Assembly: GCA_002270295.1 (NCBI GenBank)
Contig: NISF01000001.1
Location: forward strand, 930,001-994,000
From: Enterobacter sp. 10-1
GTDB taxonomy: Bacteria; Pseudomonadota; Gammaproteobacteria; Enterobacterales; Enterobacteriaceae
Length of the DNA: 64,000 bases
Direction of reading: 5' to 3'
Shown here: one piece after another, positions 26,334 through 33,560 of the stretch
Layout: each line of letters starts with the position of its first letter
Numbering within the stretch: position 1 is the first letter of the stretch
Notes under the pieces: model-generated
Database searches by the model: none
What the model was told of the DNA's origin: nothing
What the model saw: only the letters and a program-made list of their open reading frames with translations
Translations under genes and position numbers: made by a program

Positions 26334-27362
26334 ATGCTGGAACTCACCTCGCTCTCTAAATCTTTTGCCGATGCCCTGGTGCTGGATAATCTCAATCTGA
26401 CGGTGGCTCCCGGCAGCCGTACGGCGATCGTCGGGCCTTCAGGGTCCGGAAAAACCACCTTGCTGCGCATTCTTGCCGGCTTTGAAACGCCGGATGCCGG
26501 TCGTATCGTTATGCTGGGAAAAACGCTGTACGGCGAAGGGGTTTTTATTCCCGCTCACCAGCGTGGTATCGGCTTTGTGCCGCAGGAGGGGGCGCTTTTC
26601 CCCCATCTTAACGTGGCGGACAATATTGCCTGGGGTCTGGACGATACCCGCCGGGAGAAGCGGCGTAAGGTAGAGGCGCTGATGGAGATGGTCTCTCTGG
26701 ACCCTCAGCTGGCGACCCACTGGCCGCACGAAATTTCCGGCGGCCAGCAGCAGCGCGTGGCCTTAGCCAGGGCTCTGGCGCAGCGTCCCGCGCTGATGCT
26801 GCTGGATGAGCCTTTCTCGGCCCTCGATACCGGACTTCGCGCCGCCACCCGCAGAGCTACCGCAGATTTGCTGGCGCAGAGCGGCGTGGCGTCCATCCTT
26901 GTAACCCACGATCGGAACGAAGCGCTCTCTTTCGCCAGCCAGGTGGCGGTGATGCGCGAGGGGCGTTTCACTCAGGTCGGCAGCCCTTTTGCGGTTTACT
27001 CCCGGCCGGTTGATGAGGCGACCGGGCTGTTTCTTGGCGACGCGCTGGTGCTTCCCGCCCGGCTCAGCGCCGGCCGCGCGGAGTGCGTCATTGGCGAGGT
27101 GCTCACCGATGATGACCATGCTGCGGGGAGCGGCCGGATTATGCTGCGCCCGGAGCAGCTGATTGTTACCGTCTGCCAGGCGCATGAAAGCGCCATGACG
27201 ATCGTTGACGTCGATTTTTGCGGACATCTCTCCACCCTGAGCCTGGCAGCCCCGGGGATGGCGGAACCGCTGATCCTGAAAACCGTTAGCCAGGCAGGCT
27301 GGACGATGGGCGCCGCGGTGCGTATAGCGGTCGCCGGGAAGGCGCGGGTATTTATGCATTAA
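26334..27362 (+). CDS. kfuC: ferric iron ABC transporter, ATPase
   Basis: 342 residues. Walker A GPSGSGKTT (about 38-46), Q-loop in GFVPQEGALFPHL, signature SGGQQQRVALARAL, Walker B LMLLDEPFSALD and switch His in VTHDR are all intact. A C-terminal TOBE-like regulatory domain (about 240-340, IMLRPEQLIV) is present as in FbpC. The ATG at 26334 directly follows the kfuB stop; an in-frame ATG at 26301 inside kfuB is not needed. Confidence 0.92.
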   Translation: MLELTSLSKSFADALVLDNLNLTVAPGSRTAIVGPSGSGKTTLLRILAGFETPDAGRIVMLGKTLYGEGVFIPAHQRGIGFVPQEGALFPHLNVADNIAWGLDDTRREKRRKVEALMEMVSLDPQLATHWPHEISGGQQQRVALARALAQRPALMLLDEPFSALDTGLRAATRRATADLLAQSGVASILVTHDRNEALSFASQVAVMREGRFTQVGSPFAVYSRPVDEATGLFLGDALVLPARLSAGRAECVIGEVLTDDDHAAGSGRIMLRPEQLIVTVCQAHESAMTIVDVDFCGHLSTLSLAAPGMAEPLILKTVSQAGWTMGAAVRIAVAGKARVFMH

Positions 27363-27724
27363 AATAATGATACCTCTTTTGTCGATGATTGTTCTGTCCG
27401 GGCGGCTAAATGGCGTGACAGAGTGCTGCATATCTGCTGCCGAATAATGATAACGCGATATTTTCACGGTAAATGCGCCATATTACGCTGCGGTTTCGGG
27501 CTATAAAATAGCCGAAGTCCGCAGCCTCACGGCGTATTGATTGCCCTTGAGTTCACGGAATGAATGGATTACTGTAGGGCGGCGCTTATTTATTGCGCGT
27601 TCCGTGCGTTCGCCGATAAGCGCAAAATACTAATAAGATAATACTTGCCCGATCCCATTATCAGGGAGGCGGCGCTGTTCGTTTTTACACACAACAAAAT
27701 CATAATGCGGCTGCTGGAGTTCAT
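27363..27724. other. intergenic region kfuC to DarT-like operon
   Basis: 362 bases that turn AT-rich toward the right. It holds a strong imperfect hairpin (27488-27524). TAATAAGATAATAC near 27630-27645 could contain the -10 of the operon promoter, but I cannot assign a -35. No gene is seen. Confidence 0.45.
27488..27524. repeat. hairpin between kfuC and DarT-like operon
   Basis: CTGCGG...CCGCAG on the outside and TTCGG...CCGAA then CTAT...ATAG inside an AAA loop, with small bulges, make a long stem. No T-run follows, so it is either a weak terminator of kfuABC or a structural element. Confidence 0.5.
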
Positions 27725-28783
27725 ATGTGGACTGTGATTGGCATTCTAATTGTGCTGGCTATTATTGGTAACTTAATAAAAAAAAAGGAAACGCCACCTA
27801 CTAAATCAGGTAGTCAACCGGTTGCGCCGCAGGCGGTGGTCGCAAAGCCAGAGGCGCGCCAGCGAGGGGCCGAGCCGTTCCGCGAGGCGGCGGAACAGCG
27901 CAATTCACTATTTAATAACCGCGAAGTAGTTAATAAAGAAAAGCCGACGCTAAGTCGCGAGCCTGATAATGTACCGGTGTCGATTACGATGACCGAGGCG
28001 CTGGCTATTATTATGCATGTCGTCGGGTTTAAAGATTATATGCTAACGCGCTACGCGATTACCGGGTTGACCAATCTGGCGCCGGCCTATACATCAGATT
28101 TACATTACGCATTTATGCAGCAAATTCCGGGCAAGCCGTTCTATGCCATTCAGCAATTTAACTGGGCGCGGGCGATAGATTTTTCGCAGGTAAAACGCCG
28201 GAATATCTCTTCACTGTATCACTTTACTCACCTGGATAATTTGAAAGGGATATTTTCATTAGGCATTATGACGCGCCAGCAAATTGAAAATGCGGGCTAC
28301 TCTTTTCACTATAATGACGAGCTACGATTGGATGGGGTACGAGATTCAATATCTCTGTCGGTAGGCCATATTAATAATAAAATGCTCTACAAATATTCTC
28401 AGGGGTTAAGCCATCGTGAGTGGGTGATTTTGAAGATCAAAAAAGAGCTAATCAGCGGGCCCACTCAGCCCTCATTTGACTTTTCACAGCTGCTCAACCG
28501 GGCCGTATTCTGCAGAAGCAACGCGGCATCGAATGCGGTGAAGGCCGTCAGCGTTGAAGAGCGTAAAAAGCATACGGCGTTTCAAACCATGTTTGTCGGG
28601 GATAATGACGAGGAGTCCGGGGATCGCCCGTATGATATTCAGGCGGAAATTCTCTATCTTGGCAATATTCCCCCCGGGTTTATCAGTGAAGTTATTTTCT
28701 ACAGCGCCGATAATATTCCTTTATGGCTACGCGATAGTCCGGTGATAATCACGGTCGATCCTTCTCGTTTTTCTTTCAGGTGA
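27725..28783 (+). CDS. DarT-like ADP-ribosyltransferase toxin, membrane-anchored
   Basis: 352 residues. The C-terminal half (about 160-330) resembles DarT (formerly DUF4433), which ADP-ribosylates bases in single-stranded DNA. SLYHFTHLDNL (163-173) has the NAD-site His, NDELRLDGVRDSISLSV (197-213) the conserved Arg region, WVILKI and FCRSNAAS (262-269) the tNAAS-like core, and DIQAEILYLGNIPPGFI (304-320) the catalytic Glu at 308. The front is unusual: a hydrophobic helix (about 2-17) followed by KKK, then a proline-rich charged linker (20-85) and an extra helical segment (86-155). This predicts an inner-membrane anchor with the enzyme in the cytoplasm. GGAG lies five bases before ATG. A NADAR-like gene follows after four bases, as in DarT1-NADAR pairs. 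Target and toxicity are inferred. Confidence 0.75.
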   Translation: MWTVIGILIVLAIIGNLIKKKETPPTKSGSQPVAPQAVVAKPEARQRGAEPFREAAEQRNSLFNNREVVNKEKPTLSREPDNVPVSITMTEALAIIMHVVGFKDYMLTRYAITGLTNLAPAYTSDLHYAFMQQIPGKPFYAIQQFNWARAIDFSQVKRRNISSLYHFTHLDNLKGIFSLGIMTRQQIENAGYSFHYNDELRLDGVRDSISLSVGHINNKMLYKYSQGLSHREWVILKIKKELISGPTQPSFDFSQLLNRAVFCRSNAASNAVKAVSVEERKKHTAFQTMFVGDNDEESGDRPYDIQAEILYLGNIPPGFISEVIFYSADNIPLWLRDSPVIITVDPSRFSFR

Positions 28784-28787
28784 ATTT

Positions 28788-29513
28788 ATGGCCGTACGCC
28801 CCGTGTTTATCCCGAGAAGCCAGGGGGATACCCTGGTTGATATCGCTAATGTGGAGTTCAGCTGGTCAGCCGGGCTGGCGGTGACGCAAAAGCAGAAATC
28901 TATCGCCTCCCTGCACGATAACTATCGGCAACATGCCCCGGGCGCGAAAATTCTTGAGGTATCCAGTAAGTCCACGCAAGCCGTGGGCAGGGAGCTGAGC
29001 GCCTTTAATATGGGCGTGCAGAGCAGCGGGGGGCAGTTTATTAGCGTGGAATCGCTATTTCAGTCTTCGAAAGTATTTATTGATAACGGAATTGTGCGCG
29101 GCCCTTTTCGCGAACTGATGCGCATGTCGCCGAAAGACGCCAAGCGCGCGGAGCAGCTGAAAACGTCCGGGCGACTGGCGCACTTTTCCTTCCAGCCGAA
29201 CGAACAGCGCGCAGCCATCATCTGGGCATTAGAACCGAAAACCGCCTTCTATGACTGGCTGTACCTCAATGCGCTCAACCATTCGCCGGTTAAAGAGAGC
29301 GTGCTGGATTACCAGGCGTTTACAGATATTGAATTCAACCCGGAAAAATCGGTGAATTGTCAGGCTTACTCCGTGGCGCTGTGGTGCGCCCTGAGCCAGC
29401 GTAAGCTGCTGGAGAACGGGATCCCGCCGCGCGACGAATTTATTGCACTGATCGAGAGATTCACGATTTACAACACCAGCGATGGCGATCTGCGCAATAT
29501 GCGTCTGTTTTAA
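28788..29513 (+). CDS. NADAR-like ADP-ribose hydrolase, putative DarT antitoxin
   Basis: 241 residues. The pattern SWSAGLAVTQKQKSIASLH then RELSAFNMGV (compare LSNF), then QFISVESLFQSSKVF (compare EHxxQxxKF) and AKRAEQLKTSG followed by RAAIIWALEPKTAFYDWL, resembles the NADAR fold as it occurs beside DarT1 toxins. NADAR proteins of such pairs remove ADP-ribose from guanine bases and so protect the host. The gene starts four bases after the DarT-like stop, with AGGTGA overlapping that stop, consistent with coupled translation. The match is by motif pattern only; a structural comparison would settle it. Confidence 0.65.
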   Translation: MAVRPVFIPRSQGDTLVDIANVEFSWSAGLAVTQKQKSIASLHDNYRQHAPGAKILEVSSKSTQAVGRELSAFNMGVQSSGGQFISVESLFQSSKVFIDNGIVRGPFRELMRMSPKDAKRAEQLKTSGRLAHFSFQPNEQRAAIIWALEPKTAFYDWLYLNALNHSPVKESVLDYQAFTDIEFNPEKSVNCQAYSVALWCALSQRKLLENGIPPRDEFIALIERFTIYNTSDGDLRNMRLF

Positions 29514-29530
29514 ATTATCAGGAGGCTCTT

Positions 29531-29770
29531 ATGGTCAGGCGACTCCCTGGCACGGTTTTCACCACCGACTCTGCATCAACGGATGCCTTTACCGATATCC
29601 CTGCCGAGCGTCGACGGGAGATTCAGGCAGAAGTGCAGCAAGCGTACTTCGACCGCGTTAACGCGGTTAAAAGACAGGTGGATGCGCTGAGCGTCGCGCA
29701 GCGGGAAATGTTTCATCGCCAGCTGGCAGAGACGCTGAGGCTGATCTCGGTCGGGGGAACTGAACAATGA
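29531..29770 (+). CDS. small protein of unknown function in DarT operon
   Basis: 79 residues preceded by a strong AGGAGG. The first 25 residues are Ser/Thr-rich and probably disordered; the rest (IPAERRREIQAEVQQAYFDR then VNAVKRQVDALSVAQREMFH) is helical and charged. No family is recognised. It lies 17 bases after the NADAR-like gene and its stop overlaps the next ATG, so it belongs to the operon. A scaffold, inhibitor or activator of the toxin would fit, without evidence for any of them. Confidence 0.7.
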   Translation: MVRRLPGTVFTTDSASTDAFTDIPAERRREIQAEVQQAYFDRVNAVKRQVDALSVAQREMFHRQLAETLRLISVGGTEQ

Positions 29771-30087
29771 GCGAGAATAAAATACTGGCCGCCGTCGCCG
29801 AATCGCTGCAAAAAAGCAGCGCCGCGATTAATCAAGCTAATAGCAAAATGGGCGCGCTGGCGCGGGAGTTTCTCTATCGCTCAAAGCTTGAAAGCGAGCT
29901 GGCAGGGGAGCTTATTGCTATGGAGGCGGCGCTGAAATCGGTGCAGGAGAGTATCCGCAGGCAGGAGCAGCGCGAGGCGCTGGTGGCGGATTTAGACCCG
30001 CAGAGCCGCGAGACGTTTAACGCACTCTTTGCGCAAAACCATGCCCGCTTAAGCGACCTGCTGAAAAACGAAAAATCAGGCCGGTGA
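29767..30087 (+). CDS. small coiled-coil protein of unknown function in DarT operon
   Basis: 106 residues, almost all helical, with heptad-like stretches (LESELAGELIAMEAALKSVQ and ESIRRQEQREALVADL). It begins inside the stop of the 79-residue gene (ATGA overlap), which points to production in fixed ratio. No known family, no signal peptide and no membrane segment. A complex between the two small proteins is a reasonable guess from the overlap. Confidence 0.7.
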   Translation: MSENKILAAVAESLQKSSAAINQANSKMGALAREFLYRSKLESELAGELIAMEAALKSVQESIRRQEQREALVADLDPQSRETFNALFAQNHARLSDLLKNEKSGR

Positions 30088-30091
30088 CGGC

Positions 30092-30117
30092 AAAAAAAAG
30101 CCAGCCAAAAGCTGGCT
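30092..30117 (-). terminator. minus-strand intrinsic terminator
   Basis: AGCCAGC and GCTGGCT pair around CAAAA; on the minus strand the stem is followed by eight T residues. It lies directly behind the last gene of the DarT operon but points the other way. Confidence 0.75.
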
Positions 30118-30337
30118 GGCAAATACTCGGATAGAACTCAATTTTATTGTGGATGTCCAGAATGATTCCTGAGCACCGGTCTGGAGGCTGCGACAGGCAA
30201 TACCCAGACAGCTGGTCAGGATCGTCACGCTACTTGTCCACCAGGAGAGACCTTCTCTTACTCTCTGCCAGCAGGAGGCGTCTGGCGAGGCCTGATTTGT
30301 CATACAAATATGGCGGTATTTGCTTCAGAAAGGAAAT

Positions 30338-30361
30338 GAATAATTTTTATCAGAATTATTC
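30338..30361. repeat. AT-rich inverted repeat
   Basis: GAATAATT and AATTATTC are perfect arms around TTTATCAG. Could be a regulator site or a cruciform; no partner gene is identified. Confidence 0.45.
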
Positions 30362-30416
30362 GATTAGGGAATGTTTAACTAACTTTTTGATATGTAGATA
30401 TTTTATCGGCGGGCAG

Positions 30417-30448
30417 GGCGCCAGCCTGCTTTATGGCAGCCTGGCGCC
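30417..30448 (-). terminator. hairpin downstream of hpxE
   Basis: GGCGCCAG and CTGGCGCC pair perfectly, with an inner CTGC/GCAG stem and a TTTAT-type loop. It begins 18 bases after the hpxE stop. There is no T-run, so termination would be imperfect. Confidence 0.5.
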
Positions 30449-30466
30449 AGCGGAGAGCGGCATCCG

Positions 30467-31438
30467 CTAGAGATCGATCAGCAGGTTTGGCGAGTGGCTG
30501 CGGGAGCAGCAGAGCGCGATACGCTGCGCGGCGGCGGCTTTCTCGGTCGGGGACTGTACCGTATCCCGGTGATCGACAACGCCCTCGATAACCGGCGTGA
30601 GGCAGGCGCCGCACATCCCCATCTCGCAGGACAGCGGGACCGCAACTCCCTGCTGCTGGAGCACCTGGGCGATAGTCTGGTGCGCCGGCACCGGCCACTG
30701 CGCGCCTGATGACGCCAGGGTGACGATAAACGTATCGGCCTCACTGTTTACGTCGGCGATCGCCGGCGTCGCCTGAAACGCTTCGCTGTGGATCTGCGCC
30801 TCCGACCAGCCCCTTTCCGCCGCGGCCTGGCGTGCGCAGGCCATAAAACCGTGGGGCCCGCACAGATACAGATGCTGCCCGGCCCGCGCCTCGGCGAGCG
30901 TCGTGGCGAGGCGCTGACGCGGGCTTTGCCCCTCTTCTGAGCAGTAAAGAGTACAGGTTCCCTGACGGAAGCGCCGTGCCAGCTGGCGGATGAAAGCCGC
31001 GTTTTCGCGGCGCTTCACGTAATAATGCAGCTCAAACGGCACGCCGTCCGCTTCGAGCTGCAGCAGCATCGCGTACAGCGGCGTAATGCCAATACCGGCG
31101 GCCAGCAGCAGAACGCGTTCCGCCGGTTGGAGCGTAAACAGATTACGCGGGGGAGAGATGCGCAGCGCCTGGCCTGGGCGCAGCGCCTCGTGGATATAGC
31201 GCGATCCGCCCCGCGATGCGCGATCCCGCGCGACGCAGATCAGGTAGCCCTCCGCGCCGCTCGTCGGGCCGGTCAGCGAGTACTGGCGCATCATCCCATC
31301 CGGCAGATGGAGATCGATATGCGCCCCCGGCCGCCACTCGGGAAGCGGCTCCCCGCGGCTGGCCACCAGCCTGACGGCGAGGCTGGAATCGCCCTCGCGC
31401 CACATTCCGTCAACGACAACCTGCAGCAGTTCACTCAT
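30467..31438 (-). CDS. hpxE: hypoxanthine/xanthine oxygenase, reductase component
   Basis: 323 residues of the phthalate-dioxygenase-reductase type. A flavin domain comes first (RQYSLTGPTS, about 51-60), then an NAD(P) domain (LLLAAGIGITPLYAML, LYLCGPHGFM) and a C-terminal plant-type 2Fe-2S ferredoxin (CEMGMCGACLTPV then CC near the end). It passes electrons from NAD(P)H to HpxD, which hydroxylates hypoxanthine and xanthine to urate, replacing the usual molybdenum enzyme (published for K. oxytoca and K. pneumoniae). It lies 12 bases after hpxD in a two-gene operon. Confidence 0.95.
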   Translation of the reverse strand: MSELLQVVVDGMWREGDSSLAVRLVASRGEPLPEWRPGAHIDLHLPDGMMRQYSLTGPTSGAEGYLICVARDRASRGGSRYIHEALRPGQALRISPPRNLFTLQPAERVLLLAAGIGITPLYAMLLQLEADGVPFELHYYVKRRENAAFIRQLARRFRQGTCTLYCSEEGQSPRQRLATTLAEARAGQHLYLCGPHGFMACARQAAAERGWSEAQIHSEAFQATPAIADVNSEADTFIVTLASSGAQWPVPAHQTIAQVLQQQGVAVPLSCEMGMCGACLTPVIEGVVDHRDTVQSPTEKAAAAQRIALCCSRSHSPNLLIDL

Positions 31439-31450
31439 TTACGCCTCCGC

Positions 31451-32491
31451 CTATACGAGGAAAAAGTCGCCAAAGCCCATCTTCTGCAGCCCGCGACGGT
31501 AGGCAATCGAGCTGCGGTCGGCGGGAATATGCGCCTCAAGGGTTAAGTCCAGCGGCAGCCTCTCCGGCCGCTGGGTTTCGACCATCAGCCGGTCCTCCTC
31601 GAAGACGCGCAGATTGAACGCGTGAACGTCCGCGACCGGAACGTGCAGATCGAAGTTGCGCGCAATCGGGGCGAACATGCGGGTGACGCGTGACGATACC
31701 GGCGAAGCGGCGTTCATAATCACCAGCCTGGCTTCGCCGGGGAAGTGGATGGTCAGCGTCGCGGTAAAGGGCAGGTGCATCTCGAAATGGCGCAGCCACT
31801 GAAACCCCTCCGGCGCGCGGAATCCGGCGCTGGCCGGATAGTTGCCGACCGAGCTCCAGTAATCGGCAATAAAACCAAAAGACGTTTCCTGCGGGCTGTA
31901 GGCCGGCACCTCCTGATTATCCGGATCGGCGAAGGTATCGGTATGGATCCAAGCAAAATGGGCGACATCGAGAAACCCCTCCACCTGACGGCCGGCAAAG
32001 CCGTTGACTTCAAACGCCGGGCAGTTGATCTGCTGAAACCCCTCATCGTGCCAGTGCGGCATGGTGGGCAGCGGCATCGGGTTCTCCGGGTCGAAGGCCA
32101 TGCACACCCAGATCAGCCCAAAGCGCTCCTCCACCGCATAGTGGGTCAGGTGGAGCCTCGCCGGAACCGGCTGGTCGGGGCTGGAGGGGATTCGGTTGCA
32201 GCGCCCCTGTTCGCCGAAGCGCAGGCCGTGATAGGGGCAAATAATCCCTTCGTCGTCGTGAGAGCCGAGGGTCAGCGGTACGCCGCGATGGGGGCAGACG
32301 TCGCGGGCGACCACCACCGAGCCTTTAATCCGGTAGATAACCAGCGGTTCGTCCAGCAGAGTCGCCTTCAGCGGGGCGCCGCCGACATCCTCGGCGCGGG
32401 CGACCGGGTGCCAGCATTTCGCCAGCCTGAGCCAGTCATCCGGCTCGAAGGTGCAGCGGGCCGGTGGGGTGGGATTGGTTCTGTTCATCAT
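31451..32491 (-). CDS. hpxD: hypoxanthine/xanthine oxygenase, Rieske component
   Basis: 346 residues. Rieske centre ligands are visible in CPHRG (about 66-70) and CPYHG (about 86-90), and the mononuclear iron site in EGFLDVAHFAWIH (about 170-182). The enzyme is the catalytic partner of HpxE. The published K. pneumoniae hpxDE operon uses sigma-70 and is activated by the LysR protein HpxR when hypoxanthine is present. Here it is divergent from hpxR with 124 bases between the start codons. ATG 32491 and 32488 are adjacent and both possible. Confidence 0.95.
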   Translation of the reverse strand: MMNRTNPTPPARCTFEPDDWLRLAKCWHPVARAEDVGGAPLKATLLDEPLVIYRIKGSVVVARDVCPHRGVPLTLGSHDDEGIICPYHGLRFGEQGRCNRIPSSPDQPVPARLHLTHYAVEERFGLIWVCMAFDPENPMPLPTMPHWHDEGFQQINCPAFEVNGFAGRQVEGFLDVAHFAWIHTDTFADPDNQEVPAYSPQETSFGFIADYWSSVGNYPASAGFRAPEGFQWLRHFEMHLPFTATLTIHFPGEARLVIMNAASPVSSRVTRMFAPIARNFDLHVPVADVHAFNLRVFEEDRLMVETQRPERLPLDLTLEAHIPADRSSIAYRRGLQKMGFGDFFLV

Positions 32492-32498
32492 GTTCCTT

Positions 32499-32512
32499 CC
32501 TGCTCACGGAAA
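32499..32512. promoter_or_regulatory. near-match to the HpxR site
   Basis: CCTGC-TCAC-GGAAA differs at one base in each half from the published HpxR site TCTGC-N4-GCAAA. It is only about eight bases before the hpxD start, closer than expected for an activator, so the assignment is weak. I found no exact copy in the hpxD-hpxR gap. Confidence 0.3.
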
Positions 32513-32615
32513 AGCATTTGTTTAATTGTTGTGAGTTTATTGTTGTCATATTAGGGTGTTGACATCCATCGCCATTAATTCAATAACCCGTTGCAAAAAA
32601 GAGAACAGGTGGGAT

Positions 32616-33560
32616 ATGAGTCCGTTTTCGCGTTTCGCTATCTATTTCGCCGCGGTGGCCCGCAGCGGCAGCCTGCGCCGGGCGGCTGAAAAGCTGCATA
32701 TCTCGGCCTCGGCGATTAACCGCCAGATCCTGCAGGCCGAAGAGGAGTTCGGTACGCCGCTGTTTGAACGGCTGCCGGAAGGGCTGCGAATGACCACCGC
32801 CGGAGAGCTGCTCTATGACAACCTGCTGCGCTGGCAAAAAGAGTTTCAGCTTACCCGCCAGCAGTTTGACGAGCTGCAGGGGTTAAAGCGCGGCAGCGTC
32901 AGCATCGGCATGGTGCAGGCGCTGGCGGAGGGCAGCTTTGCCGCGGCGCTGGCCGATATTATTACCGGGTGGCAGTGGCTGGAGCTCAATCTGCGGGTGG
33001 CGGATAGCCACGCGGTGAGCGAGAAAGTCCGTCAGGCCGACGTCGATTTTGGGCTGATTCTCGACCCGGAAGGCCAGGCGGGACTTAGCGTGCTGGCGTT
33101 CGTCGAGCTGGAGATGGGGGTGGTGATGCGCCCGGACTGCCCGCTCGCCCAGGGCGCTGCGCTGTCGTTAGGCGATCTCAGCCAGCTGCGGCACATCGTT
33201 CCCGGCGCGCCGCTTATCGTGCACGACCGGGTGGCGATGCTCTACCGGCACTATGACTTTTCCCCGGCAAACAGCATCAGCTGCAATGATATTCGCCTGA
33301 TTAAATCGCTGGTCCTTAAAGGCAGCGGCGTGACGGTATTGAGCCTGCTGGACGTCCTGGATGAGGTAAAAAGCGGACAGCTGGCGTTTATTCCGTTGCG
33401 CAATAAGCTGCTGCGGCCGCTGACCCTGGCGCTGTGCACCGCGCCATCGCGCCAGCTCTCTCGTCCGGCGCAGATGGCGATTCAGAAACTGACGGCGGTG
33501 ATGGAGGAGATGCAGGCCGTCGGCGAAAGGCGAGGCAGCGGCCCTGAAAGCGGCGGCTAG
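32616..33560 (+). CDS. hpxR: LysR-type activator of hpxDE
   Basis: 314 residues from ATG 32616 (AGGTGGG just upstream); an in-frame ATG at 32556 is unlikely. The helix-turn-helix is SLRRAAEKLHISASAINRQILQAEEEFGTPLFERLPEGLRMTTAGE. The effector half ends in a domain with VLKGSGVTVLSLLDVLDEV. Its family relatives control aromatic and purine catabolism. Its TAG stop overlaps that of the converging hpxO gene in a shared CTAG, so the two transcripts must overlap. Confidence 0.93.
   Translation: MSPFSRFAIYFAAVARSGSLRRAAEKLHISASAINRQILQAEEEFGTPLFERLPEGLRMTTAGELLYDNLLRWQKEFQLTRQQFDELQGLKRGSVSIGMVQALAEGSFAAALADIITGWQWLELNLRVADSHAVSEKVRQADVDFGLILDPEGQAGLSVLAFVELEMGVVMRPDCPLAQGAALSLGDLSQLRHIVPGAPLIVHDRVAMLYRHYDFSPANSISCNDIRLIKSLVLKGSGVTVLSLLDVLDEVKSGQLAFIPLRNKLLRPLTLALCTAPSRQLSRPAQMAIQKLTAVMEEMQAVGERRGSGPESGG

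Larger units (their letters stand above)
30088..30466. other. intergenic region DarT operon to hpxE, possible small RNA
   Basis: 379 bases with three structured elements: a minus-strand intrinsic terminator (30092-30117), a 24-base AT-rich inverted repeat (30338-30361) and a long hairpin just beyond hpxE (30417-30448). A 75-codon minus-strand open stretch (30076-30303) has no ribosome binding site. A minus-strand small RNA or a long hpxDE 3' end would explain the terminator. Confidence 0.4.

Noticed and set aside
30076-30303. 75-codon minus-strand open stretch between the DarT operon and hpxE
   Set aside because: No ribosome binding site, no family resemblance, and its end runs through the terminator hairpin; kept only as a hint for a minus-strand RNA.
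32492-32615. Exact HpxR site TCTGC-N4-GCAAA in the hpxD-hpxR gap
   Set aside because: No exact match found on either strand; only a two-mismatch version at 32499-32512.
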